Shown here in pieces: positions 12,598 through 25,254 of a DNA stretch of 64,000 nucleotides. The position numbers were made by a program, and so were the translations under genes. The DNA comes from Avena insularis (Eukaryota > Streptophyta > Magnoliopsida > Poales > Poaceae). A model generated the notes under the pieces. The model had not been told where the DNA came from, searched no databases, and saw only the letters and a program-made list of their open reading frames with translations. Location of the stretch: positions 488,243 to 552,242 of the forward strand of contig JAJUPC010000224.1 in assembly GCA_023614405.1 (NCBI GenBank), in the 5' to 3' direction. Position 1 is the first letter of the stretch. Every line of letters begins with the position of its first letter.

Positions 12598-13638
12598 GAT
12601 GCAGCCCGTCCTACGACCGCTACTACATCTACTCCCACGAGCTCCCCAAGTGAACCCATGACTCGCGCCCGAGCCAAACTCCTTCAAGCTAAGGTGAACT
12701 CGCTCCTCTCCTTGTGTGACTTCGATACACCCTTGGATGGCCTGCTACTTCATACGCATACACTGTGCATCATCAGGTACGAAGAGAAGGACCCAAGGAA
12801 CGGAGGAAACGGAGAGGAAGCAAACCGATTGCAGTCGCCAGAAGATTACGGTTGAGCCGACAGTACAACCCGGTTCAAGCGTCCTCGACTGCCCATTTGA
12901 CGCTCGGGAAGAACCACTCCACGCCCTAGACGCCAGCGGTACTACCGGCCCAGCAACCGGTACTACCGGATAGCGGTACTACCGCCCCCTGCTACCGCTC
13001 GCTACAGGTGCCTCCGACGGAGGCTCCAGGCCCGCCAGCCAGTACTCCGCCCGGGAGCGGTACTAGGTTGCGACGGTACTACGATTGCCCGACCGTACTA
13101 CCGGTCTGGCCCTGAATCTGAACGCATGAGTTCGGCCCAGTGCATGCACTTACTATATTTTCCTAATTCGTTCGAAACTACCCCTGTTTTGTGGCTGGAC
13201 TATATATAGCCCCCACCCTCTATTGTAAACCCTAGACTTGGATAATAATAGATATTAAGGAAACCCTTTGAGGAACTTATATCTATTGGTCTCATGCTCC
13301 TACCAAGGAGCACCGGATTATCCACCCCACTCTTGGATCTTGCCTAGTGCGTTCAAGTTGTACAAGGCCTTGGGTTCTCGGTTTCGCGCCCCCAAGTCGT
13401 CAAGATCTCACGAAGCACCTCGTCCCCCGTTGTTGGCGTGGAGAGCGAGCTTCGCCCAACACCGATCCTAGGGATTATGTTGGACCGGTTGCCACCGGCG
13501 TGAGAGATCGGCGTGTATCGTGTTTTGTGTGCGTGTGTTCGTGGTTTTCATCTCTTCTTCCCCCGACCACCGCTTTTCCCCCTCGTTTCTCGTGGAATTC
13601 GTGAAAGATCGGGCCAACCCAAGGGTTAACCCATAACA
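12598..13638 (+). repeat. C2 5' LTR
   Basis: The 1041-bp LTR runs TGATGCAGCCCG to CCATAACA. Its first ~250 bp stay open as the Pol-tail frame with GPMTRARAK. A degraded CGGTACTACCG palindrome array lies at about 12940-13110, and a TATA box (TATATATA) at 13201-13208. It is longer than the 3' LTR (913 bp), mainly because of the palindrome zone. Confidence 0.93.
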
Positions 13639-13641
13639 TAT

Positions 13642-13654
13642 TGGTATCAAGAGC
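13642..13654 (+). other. C2 primer binding site
   Basis: TGGTATCAAGAGC starts 3 nt after the LTR. It fits initiator tRNA-Met with one extra A. Confidence 0.85.
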
Positions 13655-14877
13655 ACGGTTGATCACGAATTTCCCCCCCAATTTTTCTTTGATCCCCCTT
13701 AAAATCGAAAATCCCACCAAAAAGAGCCACAATTTGCCTTCGGATCGATCTTTGGATTTGGTGAGTTTTTCGTGGTTTTGGTCCATAGATCTATTGCTTT
13801 TGGAGTCGATCTATACCCCTGTTGTTCCTAGCCCATCCTTTCGGTCAGATCACCACGAATTTGAGGATTTTGGTCAAGTTGAGTTCGTACTACCAGTCGT
13901 ACAAGCGGTACTACCGCTCGCCGGTACTACCGGACGTTGCCAGCGGTACTACCGCTCGCCTCTGACCGTGTTTCTTTGCTCATTTGACGCCTCAACTTCG
14001 TTTGCTGACTTTCCCACTTCACTTGTTCGTGTTTCGCGTGTTTGTCGCCATTTTCACAACAGCTTCCGCATCAAAGTCACCACGCACTCAACGACACCGC
14101 GACACTCGAACATTCCCCCCACCAACGGTTGCAAGTCGTCAACAATACCGAAGGTATAACTTGCACCACTTTGACAGCCCCATATCTTCCTTGTGTGTAT
14201 CTATCCTATGGGAGCAACTCATTTTGTGTTTGTCTAAGCATTGTGCACTTGCCATTGGAAAGTGAGAGTGTGAGGGCAAATACAAAAGTTAACATAGTAA
14301 CATAGAAAGGGAGAAAAAGAGAAAGAATCAAAAAAAAAGAACAAAAGATAAAATAGAAAGATACATAGTCTCCCAATACAAAGAGAATACCAAGCTTGTA
14401 AGCCAACAAGAGAGAGGAAAAGAGCGCACCAAGGCAAGTGCACAAATCTATTGCTTATCCTCTTTTGGCAAACGAGTTGTGGTCTCTCCTTGAGTTGGCA
14501 CGACAACCGAGCGTAGTCTTCGTTAGGACCTTTTGTGCTCATTTTCATAGTCGTGCTAACCCCGTTTTTTTCTCCACGTGTGTGTTTTCCGTGTTTCTGT
14601 AGATCGTATCCTTTTGCTTTTGATCTTTGGTTCTTTACCACGTAGAACAATAACCTTTTGCTTGGATCGTTTCGTTTGGTTTTCCACAATCCTAACCTTC
14701 CACCAAAAGCTTTTGAGAGTTGTAGCATATTTGTGTGTGAGTTTGTTGCCCATTTCACTTTGCACGCTGTTCGCTCACTTGTGTGGCAATTGGTTTGATA
14801 TAATCTCCAAGGTGAGGTAAAAGGCTAACTCTCCGCACCCTTTTTTCTCCATATACAACCCTTGTCGGCTTTGCATC
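13655..14877 (+). other. C2 untranslated leader
   Basis: A 1.2-kb leader. A short CGGTACTACCG array lies at 13888-13968 and a purine tract at 14305-14350. The end (CCATATACAAC..., then GCATCATG) sets the gag start. The primer-proximal 150 bp and the start-proximal 300 bp align with the leader of family A. Confidence 0.8.
13888..13968 (+). repeat. Array of odd palindromes in leader, C type
   Basis: Four CGGTACTACCG-type units about 250 bp after the primer site. The same motif fills U3 of this family. Confidence 0.8.
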
Positions 14878-17800
14878 ATGGACAGGAATGGCGAGCCGTC
14901 CCAACCACCACCTCCGGAGGACGACACACAATTCATGACAAGATGGGACCATTGGAAGGTCCGAGGAGAATTCAACTACCGTTGTGAAGCTCTCGAGCGG
15001 CGCCAAGATGAACAATTTAGAGAGGCCCGTGTGGAATTCAAGAACATCGACAACCGCTTCGAAGAAGTCCGTGGCCAAATGCATGCCATGCAACACAACC
15101 TCGGTCATCAAAATGAAGCTCTTGGTCGTGCACTCGCCTCAACGGATGAAAGCTTCAACGCCTCATTGATGGACTAGCAAGGCCATGCTCGCGCGAATCA
15201 AGCTCATCTCGGCACTCCGCAAGTGAATCAAGTGCACCTCGCCGTCATGCTTCAAGGCACTGGGATGGACCCGTTCTTCAATCCATGAGCTCTTCTCAGG
15301 CGGTACCATCTCCGCGACACGCCGCAACGTCAAGCTATGATGGTGACCTCTCCGCAAGACCTCCAAGACGTGAAGCGAACCGGCCACAACCAAGGGCACT
15401 TGTGATTCAACAAGAGCAACCACGCATGGACCACCAAGCCCATCACCGTCGACATGTCCTTTCCACAACAAGTGAAGCATCCGAAGAGGACGAACAAGAT
15501 CACCGTCGACGTGAAGCACTCGAAGATCCACCAAGGCGTCATCATCGACATGATCGTCCACGCCGGCAACATGATGTTCATGACGAGCCTCCTCTACACC
15601 AAGAAGAAAAGGAGCAGCCCATTGTGCATGCAGCTCGACGTCCTCCTCGCCACAGGGCGCAAGACAATGCTCCTCGGCATCAACCGCGTCAAGAACAAGA
15701 GCAAGCTCCCCAAGCTCGTCGGGAGGACAATCAACCTCCTCCTCGTCCTCAACAGCGCCAATAAAACGAGCAAGCTCCCCAAGCTCGTCGTCAAAACCAA
15801 GTTCCACCACCAAACGCGGCACCTCAACAACCGCAAGAGCAACGCAACCATCACCAAGCAAGACATGGGAGCTCGGATGATGATGATGACCGCCCAAATC
15901 ATGGCAACCGCCGCAACCGGAACCGCAATGAAGAAGAAACTTTTGGCAAGCTCAAATTCACCATGCCCAAGTTCACCGGTTCCAATGAACCCGAGGAATA
16001 TCTCTCGTGGGAACTCAAGGTCGACAAGATCTTCCGCATGCACAACTATAGCAATGAGAAGATGATGGCCATGGCATCCCTCGAGTTTGATGAGTATGCC
16101 AACCTTTGGTGGGAACAAGTCCAACTCGCTCGCGAAGCAAAAGAAGAGCCTCCAATCGCAACTTGGCAAGATATGAAGGCTCATATGAGATCCCGCTTTG
16201 TTCCTTCGCACTACACGCGTGACCTCTTCAACAAGCTTCAAACGCTTAGTCAAGGGACAAAGACCGTGGAAGAGTACTTCAAGCAAATGGAGCTCAACAT
16301 GATCTGTGCCAACATTGAAGAGCGAGATGAACAAACAATGGCACGCTTCCTCAATGGCTTGAACCATCCCATCAAGCGCATCACCGAGTTCCAAAAATAC
16401 AACAACATGGTTGAGCTTGTGCACATCGCATCCAAGGCCGAGCGTCAAGTGCAAGAGGACATCAAGTATAACAAGCTAAAGACGTACTTCACCTACAAGC
16501 AACCACCAACCACTACTCCAACAACACCAAGTGGAAGCTCCTCAAGTACAACCAAGCTTCCCTTCAAGCCAACACTCCCTCAAGGAAAACAGCCCCCAAG
16601 TGGCAAACACACAAGGGACGATCAACCATTCAATGGTGAATGCTACAAGTGTGGAGGCAAAGGGCACAAGTCGAATGCATGTGGGAACAAGAAAGTTTTG
16701 TTCATCCATGACAACGGTGATGAAGAATACTTGAGTGAAGAAGAGTTTGATGCAAGGGTCAAGGATGCCATGGCAAGGCAACATTTGGAAGAGGACCAAG
16801 AACTTCTTGTGTGTGAGCATGACGCAAGTCCATCGCTTGTGGTCAAAAGGGTCTTGACTACCCAAGTCAATGCAAATGAAGACCAACGCTCGAACATCTT
16901 CCAAACTCGTGCCGGCATCAATGGGAAGTCCATCAAAGTTGTCATCGATGGAGGGAGTTGCCACAACCTTGCAAGCACGGAATTGTGTGAGAAACTCAAC
17001 CTCACCCTCCATCCGCATAAACACCCCTACCATATCCAATGGCGAAGTGACCAAGGATCCGTCAAGATCAAGCACACCGTCTCGGTGACGTTCTCAATTG
17101 GACACTACAAGGACACGGTGGAATGTGACGTGGTCCCAATGACGGTTTGTCATATGTTGCTCGGAAGACCTTGGCAATATGACAAGCGTGCTTTGCATAA
17201 TGGTCACTCAAACACTTACACCTTCAAATGGCTTGATAAAACTTGTGTGTTGCAACCAATGACTCCTAGCCAAAACTTGTGAGAAGAGTGGTGAGCGAGA
17301 GAACCACACCATAGTGAGTGAGAGCTACAAGCCAAACTCGAGTGGAAAAACTAAGAGTGTTCTTCTTGCCACCAAAAGTGAGATGAGAGAAGTGCGGAAC
17401 AACCCATCCATCTTGCACTATGTCCTTGTATGCAAGGGACTAGCGCAAGGAACTAACGACTTGACAAATGTTCCTCCTTCTTTGCTGACTATTTTGCAGG
17501 AATTCCAAGATGTATTCCCGGAAGATCTTCCTCATGGCCTTCCTCCTCTTCGTGGAATCGAGCACCGCATCGACCTCATACCCGGCGCCCCACTCCCAAA
17601 CCGCGCCGCGTATCGTACAAACCCGGAAGAGACGAAGGAGATCGAACGCCAAATCAACCAACTCGTCTCCAAAGGTTTGATCCAAGTAAGCACTATCCCA
17701 AGCGCGGTCCCCGTGATTCTAGTTCCAAAAACGGATGATACGTTGCGGTTATGCATGGACTGTCGTCCAATCAATGCTATCACCGTGCGTTATCGACATC

Positions 17801-20138
17801 CTATACAGCGTCTTGATGACATGCTTGATGAGTTATGTGGAGCCACTATATTTTCGAAAATTGATCTTCGTAGTGGTTACCACCAAATTCGCATGGCCGA
17901 AGGTGATGAGTGGAAAACCGCCTTCAAGACCAAGCTTGGTCTCTATGAATGGTTGGTTATGCCTTTTGGCTTATCTAACGCCCCATCTACCTTCATGCGC
18001 CTCATGAACCATACTTTGAGATCTCTCATTGGGAAGAGTGTAGTTGTTTACTTTGATGACATTCTTGTCTATAGCAAGTCACTAGAGGAGCATGTTACTC
18101 ATGTTAAGGAGGTCCTTCAAATCCTTCGTCATGAAAAGCTTTATGCTAATCTCCCAAAGTGCACTTTTGCAAGAGACAAGCTGATTTTCCTTGCTTTTGT
18201 TGTGTCTTCTAATGGCATTGAAGTTGATGTCTCAAAAGTCAAGGACATACGAGATTGGCCCACACCTACAAATGTTAGTGAACTTCGTAGTTTTCATGGG
18301 TTGGCTGGCTTTTACCGTCGCTTTGTGAAAGACTTTTCTACCATTGCTTGCCCCCTCAACGAATTGACCAAGAAAAATGTCATGTTCGTTTGGGGAAAAG
18401 CACAACAAAAGGCTTTTGATGAGCTCAAAAAGAGGCTCACCGAAGCACCACTTCTTGCATTACCGGATTTCACAAAAACCTTTGAGATTGAATGTGATGC
18501 TAGTGGTATTGGCATTGGTGGCGTCCTTATGCAAAATGGGCGTCCTATTGCTTACCATAGTGAGAAACTTGATGGCGCACGCCTCAACTATCCCATTTAT
18601 GACAAAGAACTTTTTGCCTTGGTTCGAGTTCTTCAAGTGTGGCAACACTATCTTTGGCCCAAAGAATTTATCATCCATTCTGACCATGAGTCGTTGAAGT
18701 ATCTTAAGAGCCAAACAAATTTGAGTAAAAGGCACGCAAAATGGGTTGAGTTCATGGAGTCTTTTCCTTACATTGTCAAATACAAGAAGGGCAAAGAAAA
18801 TATGGTAGCGGACGCCTTGTCTCGCAAAAACACAAGCCTTCTTACACGACTCGAAGTAAATGTCTTGGGTATTGATGACATAAAATCTTTGTACGCGTCC
18901 TACCCTTTCTTTGGACCAATTTTTGCACAATGTTCAATAGACAAAGGGATTGATGATTTCTATTTGCATAAGGGTTTTCTTTTCAAACAAAACAAGCTTT
19001 GCATTCCGAAATCATCTCTCCAACTTTTGCTTCTTCAAGAGTCCCATGGTGGACGCCTTATGGGTCACTTTGGCCGTGACAAGACATATGACATGCTCTC
19101 CACTCACTACTTTTGGCCAAAGATGAAGCGCGACGTGGAGCGCCACGTCCAATGATGCACTACATGTATCCAAGCTAAGTCTAAGTCCAACCCCTTTGGT
19201 CTTTATATGCCATTGCCTATTCCTTATGCACCTTGGTCGGACATTAGCATGGATTTTGTATTAGGCTTGCCTAGATCTAAACATGGCCATGATTCTATAT
19301 TTGTGGTAGTGGATCGCTTTTCAAAAATGGCACACTTTATTCCGTGCCATAAGACCGATGATGCTTCACATGTAGCCAATTTGTTTTTCAGGAAAATAAT
19401 TAGGCTGCGCGGTGTACCAAGAACAATCGTCTCCGACCGCAACGTCAAATTCATGAGCTACTTCTGGAAGACTCTCATAGCCAAGCTCGGCATCAAGCTC
19501 CTCTTCTCGTCCGCCTCGCATCCTCAAACCGATGGACAAACCGAGGTCGTCAATCGAAGCCTTGGAACACTCCTCTGGGTGTTAATAAAGAAGAACCTTA
19601 AAGACTGGGAGGAATGTATTCCACATGCCGAGTTCGCCTACAACCGCGCCAAGCACTCCACCACCATGAGGAGCCCGTTCATGATCGTCTCTGGCTTGAG
19701 CCTCTAACCGCGCTCGATATCCTTCCACTTCCACTTCATGAACGTGCCAATATGGACGTTGTCAAGCGTGCCCAAACAATGAAGAAACTCCATGAAGACA
19801 CACAAGCTACTATCGAGCAACCAGTCCTTCGCCAAGCATCAAGACTAAACAAGAACAAGAAAGAGGTGATCTTTGATGAGGGCGACCTTGTGTGGATCCA
19901 CTTGAGTAAAGACCGCTTCCCCAAGGAACGCGACTCCAAGTTAAAGCCAAGAGGTGATGGACCATTCAAGGTGCTAAAGAGGATCAACAACAACGCCTAT
20001 ATCATCGATATACCAACATCGAAGTATCTTGTGAGCTCGACATTCAATGTCAAGGACCTCTCACCCTACCATGGAGAAGATGAAGTTGAGAAGGTTGAAG
20101 AGTCGAGGACGACTCTTTCCCAAGGGGGGGGGAGCTGA
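14878..20138 (+). pseudogene. C2 Gag-Pol polyprotein, five lesions
   Basis: Starts at ATG 14878 (MDRNGEPSQ). Gag: disordered R/H/Q-rich region, capsid from about 15963 (MPKFTGSNEPEEYLSWE), zinc knuckle CYKCGGKGHKSNAC (about 16640-16685). Protease VVIDGGSCHN (about 16935). RT with [30 protein letters not shown] and YFDD (18049-18060). RNase H CDASG, YDKEL, HSDHES, ADALSR. Integrase with a zinc-binding part, catalytic Asp in MDFVLG, SDR, and Glu in QTDGQTE, then a GPF motif (GPFKVLKRI). No chromodomain is recognised. Lesions: 1-bp loss near 15150, TAA 15762-15764, ~55-60 bp deletion near 17277 between protease and RT, TGA 19153-19155 (from CGA), and 1-bp loss near 19692. The frame ends ESRTTLSQGGGS-stop at the LTR edge; one G fewer in the tract would open it into the LTR. 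Confidence 0.93.
20121..20135 (+). other. C2 polypurine tract
   Basis: CAAGGGGGGGGGAGC abuts the 3' LTR and primes the plus strand. It also lies inside the Pol reading frame, so its G count decides the downstream frame. Confidence 0.88.
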
Positions 20139-21048
20139 TGCAGCCCACCCCTCGACCGCTACTACATCTACTCCCACGAGCTCCCCAAGTGGACCCATGA
20201 CTCGCGCCCGAGCCAAACTCCTTCAAGCTAAGGTGAACTCGCTCCTCTCCTTGTGTGACTTCGATACACCCTTGGATGGCCTGCTACTTCATACGCATAC
20301 ACTGTGCATCATTAGGTACGAAGAGAAGGACCCATGGAACGGAGGAACCGGAGCAGAAGCAACCAATCGCTGCCGATGCCAGATTACTACGTTGAGCCGA
20401 CCGGTACTACCTTCAAGCGGTCCTACCGGCCCGACTAACGCCTCCAGAAGAACCACTCCACGCCGCAGACGCCGGTAGACTCTGCCCAAAGGCCCAGACG
20501 GTACTACCGGTCCTGACTGAATCTAAACGCATGAGTTCGGCCTAGTGCCCTGTACCCCTTACTATATTTTTGTAATTCGTCCCGAAACTACCCCTGTTTT
20601 GTGGCTGGACTATATATAGCCCCCACCCTCTATTGTAAACCCTAGACTTGGATAATAATAGATATTAAGGAAACCCTTTGAGGAACTTATATCTATTGGT
20701 CTCATGCTCCTACCAAGGAGCACCGGATTATCCACCCCCCTCTTGGATCTTGCCTAGTGCGTTCAAGTTGTACAAGGCCTTGGGTTCTTGGTTTCTCTGC
20801 CCCAAGTCGTCAAGATCTCACCAAGCACCTCGTCCCCCGTTGTTGGCGTGGAGAGCGAGCTTCGCCCAACACCGATCCTAGGGATTATGTTGGACCGGTT
20901 GCCACCGGCGTGAGAGATCGGCGTGTATCGTGTTTTGTGTGCGTGTGTTCATGGTTTTCATCTCTTCTTCCCCTGACCACCGCTTTTCCCCCTCGTTTCT
21001 CGTGGAATTCGTGAAAGATTGGGCCAACCCAAGGGTTACCCCATAACA
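20136..21048 (+). repeat. C2 3' LTR
   Basis: 913 bp. Open Pol-tail frame with GPMTRARAKLLQ (about 20150-20330). Short CGGTACTACCGG array (20400-20515). TATATATA at 20611. End CCATAACA at 21048, followed by the CCTTT duplication. Confidence 0.93.
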
Positions 21049-21541
21049 CCTTTGGTATTGTTGACGACTTGCAACCGTTGGTGGGGATGATGTTCGAGTG
21101 TCGCGGTGTCGTTGAGCGCGTGATGACTTTGATGCGGAAGCTTGTGTTAAGATGACGACAAACACGCCAAACACGAACAAGTTAAAGAGGGAAAGTCAGC
21201 AAACGAAGTTGAGGCGTCAAGAGAAGAAGAAAATCTTTCTGTGTCGCGCGGTAGTACCGCTTGGTACGGCCGGTAGTACCGGACGGCGGTAGTACCGCCT
21301 GAGCCACCGGCAGTACCGCAGGTCGCAGAACAGGAACGAGATCCACTTGACACAAACCTCAAATTCGTGGGAATCTGACCGAAAGGCTGGGCTAGGAACA
21401 ACAAGGGCTATAGATCGACTCCAAAAGCAACAGATCTATGGACCAAAACCACGAAAAACTCACCAAATCCAAAGATCGATCCGAAGGCAAATTGGGGCTC
21501 TTTTTGGTGGGATTTTCGATTTTAAGGGGGATAAAAGAAAG
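21049..21541 (-). other. C1 leader, primer-proximal part
   Basis: Continues C1 beyond C2. It contains a CGGTAGTACCG palindrome array (about 21245-21325) and aligns with 13680-14160 of C2 in reverse. It stops about 140 bp short of the primer site, where A2 begins. Confidence 0.82.
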
Positions 21542-22083
21542 AGATATACATGTGCCTTATAGAATAGGAAGCGCAAGCTCGATGAACATCATATAGGTGG
21601 TACTTATTGTGCATATCTTGTAGCCCACCAGTTTTGTGCAATCGAACTAGCGTCTCTCCTTGTACTTGTGTGACACGAGCTTATAGTCTTCGCTAGGTAA
21701 TCATTTGGTTCTTAGCTCACTTTCTCCGTCGCACAAGTCCTATTTATCCCACCGTGTGTGTTTCCTTGTACATATTTCCTATCTTGTGGATTAACTTGTT
21801 TGCTTTGTGATCGTTGTGGTTCTTTACTTGTCATTACAACATCTTGATTTCGGATTGGTTCTTGACATGCCACTTTCCATACCTATCCACCATAGGCCTT
21901 GTGTGTGTTTGTTTTTTTGTTGGTAGTTGGTTTTGGTGTTCCACGTGAACTTCACTTTGCTTGGTTTATTGCTCTCAAGTGTGGCCACTTGCACGATACG
22001 ATCTTACAAGGTAAAGTAAGGTTCGACGTTGTATCCCTAACACCCTCTACCACTTCCATATACAACACTTGGTCTTGTGAAGC
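21541..22083 (+). other. A2 leader fragment
   Basis: Aligns with 56463-57006 of A4 up to the ORF start. The initiator context GCATCATG of A4 is AAGCTTG here, so the ATG is lost. No other gene seen. Confidence 0.8.
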
Positions 22084-25000
22084 TTGTCTAGGGACTCCGG
22101 GACCGAGGATGATTTCTATGAAGAATCCATGATGAGCCACCATGCATATGTCTCCACAATCATGGATAACATGATGGAGCACTACACCAACAATGGCTCC
22201 ACATGCTTGGGTGACATGGAGTTCTACAACAACAACGACTCCCCAAGCATGGGCGACTTCAAGAACGACAACGACAAGCTCCTCAAGTCGCACCGGCCAA
22301 GACGGAGCCTACACCTCGAGTGCGCCAAGGTCCACCATGAAATGGACAAGTTCGAGAGCGACCTCCACAACTTCAAGAAGGACATGGACAACGACTTCGA
22401 CAAAACAATGAGCAGGGTCGCCAAGATTAACGATGCTTTGCACTCATTACAACAACTCACCAAGAAGAGTGCCAAGGACAAGGGTCATCGTCACGAGCAT
22501 CATGTGGATGACCAAGTGCGCCACCTACACCAACCATCGGCAAGGCACGCCAATGACCTCCGTCGACACCGTCACAAGGCTCCTTCAACTACTAGTGCCA
22601 CCACCAAAATGGCACCGAGAGCAAGCCTTCGTCCACGCCATCAAGCTCCAACGACTACGCTTGCATTCAAAGACCTCATGAACGAGGAAAATGAAGACCT
22701 CTACTTCGCCAAGTTGGATAGCATGAGCCTACCTCCACCACTACTACAAGATGGCCACAAGACGGTCGAGCATGGGATTTTCCCTTCGACCATGGAGGCT
22801 AGCAATGATGCCCATCTTATGGCATCCAACCTTGGAGGCGACAAGGTCAAGAATGGTAAGCATGGGATTTTCCCTTCACCAAAGGAGGCGCATGGAGTTG
22901 AGGAAACCGAGCCTATCCCCATATGCTTAAGTGATGATGTGGTACCAATCCCATGTGAGTATGAGAGCCACTTAGCCCACTTGAGTGAGAACAAGATTGA
23001 CATGAGTGACTCCACCTTATGTGAGATTGAGTGCTTCCACTTGGAGGGCATGAGCGATACTCCTAGTGAGTTGAGAGTGGTAGTTGATAGGTCAAGTGAG
23101 ACCATTTCGAATTCTAACAACTTACCCTCTACCTCTAGTGTGTTATCTTGTGTTGTGCTAGGTTCCATGGAGGAAGACGCGCCAAACCATGAAGCAATGA
23201 TGCCTCAATTGGAGAAGATGTACATGGTGCACGAAGATGATGCTATGCCATGGATACATCAAGAAAACGAAGTCGTCCACAAGGAGGCCACTACTTCCAC
23301 AACACCCACTTCATATGAGAGGTATGACCAAGGTAACAATAAGGGTGTTGATGATGCCATGATCCCACTAGTGGACATGATGAATTGTGAGGATATGCAT
23401 GTTTTGGATGATACTTGTGACATTACATATGCTTCACTCATATTCCCATGTGATGCTTTGCCTTTGCATAATATTGATCATGTGGAATTGTTTGATTGCG
23501 AAATCATTGCCATAAACATGCCATGCTATGCATCTTGTGTGTATCCTCCAATTGCTTTGGACTTGCCTTGTCATGCTAGTCATTCAATTTCTCCCGTTGC
23601 TTGCGATAAGATGAATACTTGCTATTTCACTTGTTTTGCTTGCAACAATATTGATCATATGCGTTATAATGAGATGGCCCCCATAGCTTTCTCATTTTTT
23701 GGAGATTTTGATGATTGCCATGATAAGCATGTTCCCCATTTTCATACTCACCATGCATCTATTTCATACTTGATTGACATTAATGGTGATGTGCACAAGA
23801 AGAGATACGTCATGATGGATGATGTGTATCTCTACCATGCACACACGTTCTTCCTTTTACATATGATGTGTGTAGGTACCCGCACGAGAATGTCAACCTC
23901 GGTTGAGCACGAGTTGACAAAAAGAGCTCTAGAGAGCATCCCACAAGTGAGTTCAAGATCGAACCCAGCTCTGATACCTTTGGCATGCTTTGCATCTTTC
24001 ATATTGAAAAATTGCCCATTCCTATGGTTTGATTGCAAGGATGTTGATGGTATTATCTCACCTTGTGACATTCATGTTTCTTCGCTTTTGGATAATGATG
24101 CTTTGTGTGTTGCAACAAAAATGTTGAACATTTTCTCTTTCCGATGTTTTGTGTGCAACCACAATTCCATTAAGAGCATGTATTGTCATGAGAGCTTCCA
24201 AGAATCTCGTCTTGTTGTTGCAACAAACATAAGGACCACTTGCTCTTTCATTTGGTTTGTTTGCAAACATGTCGTTTTTGCTTCCACTTGGGATACCCAT
24301 ACTCCCATGAAATTTGCTTTTGATGATTTGTGTGTGACATCCAACATGTTGAACAATTTCTCTTTCCAATGGTTGGTTTGCACACATAATGATGTTTCTT
24401 TGGACATTCTTCCTTGTGTGTTTTTGCCAAATTCTCCAATTCTTGCATCAAAGATGGTTTTTGAAATTTGGATCCAATGCTTTGAATGCCCCACTACTAT
24501 GTTATATGGAGTTTTTGAGTTTTCACATTTGGATGATGTTCAAACGATTTCCATGCACTTTGACCTTGCATATGCATCCCATTTGCTATACATGCATTAT
24601 GCTAATAGTGTTGTGACGAAGAATTGACATGCCACATTTGACATGCTCCTCTATCACGCACAAAAATATTTTGCTTGGTCTTTGTTGTGTGAAGGTACAA
24701 GTGCGTACACGTCAACCTCTACCAACCATGTGTTGACAAGAAGAACCGAAGAGAGTTACCTATGGCTACCCTTCATCGAACTATCTCTAAAAGCTAAGGT
24801 GACTTCCTTCTACTTGAGGACTCATGCTATAATCTTCATGAATTGGCTACGCTTTGAGTGTTGCTTCGCTTTTGTCGTGAGCTTTGTAGGCTTCATGGAA
24901 GGTGAAGGAACATTGAAGTGTTGTCAAGTCAATCTTCCCGAGGACGACTATATGGTGAACCCCAGGATCAAGGATGTCCTTCGACCTCTTCTACTTCGTG

Positions 25001-25254
25001 ATGGACATGGAGAGTCGAGGATGACTCTTTTTGAAGGGGGGGGAGATGATGCAGCTCGACTAACGTCGTTACTACATCAAGGTCTCCAACTTACGCCAAG
25101 GGAGGAAGCCCGGAGCATCAAGCCCAACAAGACGGAAGCTTGGAAGAGGAGGAGGAAGAAGACAGATCAGCAGCTGCCAGGTCTCGGCGGTACTACCGGT
25201 CGTGAACCAGACTACCGGCCGATGGTACTACCGCCTTCTACCGCTTACTCTTGA
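22084..25254 (+). pseudogene. A2 orphan ORF, variant N-terminus
   Basis: The frame opens at a TTG (22084) in place of the ATG of A3 and A4. After SRDSGTEDDFYEESMMSHH it has only two to three of the 14-residue acidic repeats. It then has a segment absent from the other copies (about 22262-22470), rich in Lys, Asp, Leu and His with heptad-like spacing (FESDLHNFKKDMDNDFDKTM), in place of the Pro/Gln/Arg-rich region. From HHVDDQVRHLHQPS on it matches the other copies, including the Cys/His repeats (about 23990-24530). A TGA at 24625-24627 (GGA elsewhere) breaks it; the same frame reopens and passes the purine tract into the LTR (EGGGDDAARL), so the last ~200 nt overlap the LTR. Function unknown. 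Confidence 0.78.

Larger units (their letters stand above)
12598..21048 (+). mobile_element. C2: near-complete Ty3/gypsy element, family C, 8.45 kb
   Basis: It has two LTRs in direct orientation, a primer site, a leader, gag-pol, a purine tract, and a perfect 5-bp target duplication CCTTT (12593-12597 and 21049-21053). It is inserted antisense in the leader of C1. It is the only family C copy here with both intact LTR ends and all domains, and can serve as the reference for the family. Confidence 0.95.
9815..21541 (-). mobile_element. C1: Ty3/gypsy retrotransposon, family C, gag and leader remnant split by C2
   Basis: C1 is made of 9815-12597 and 21049-21541, with C2 inserted between them and flanked by CCTTT. 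It keeps the protease start, gag and most of the leader. All of RT to integrase, both LTRs and the primer site are gone. Its left end is fused to the B1 LTR. Its right end is fused to the A2 leader near a shared AAAGAAA. Confidence 0.85.
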
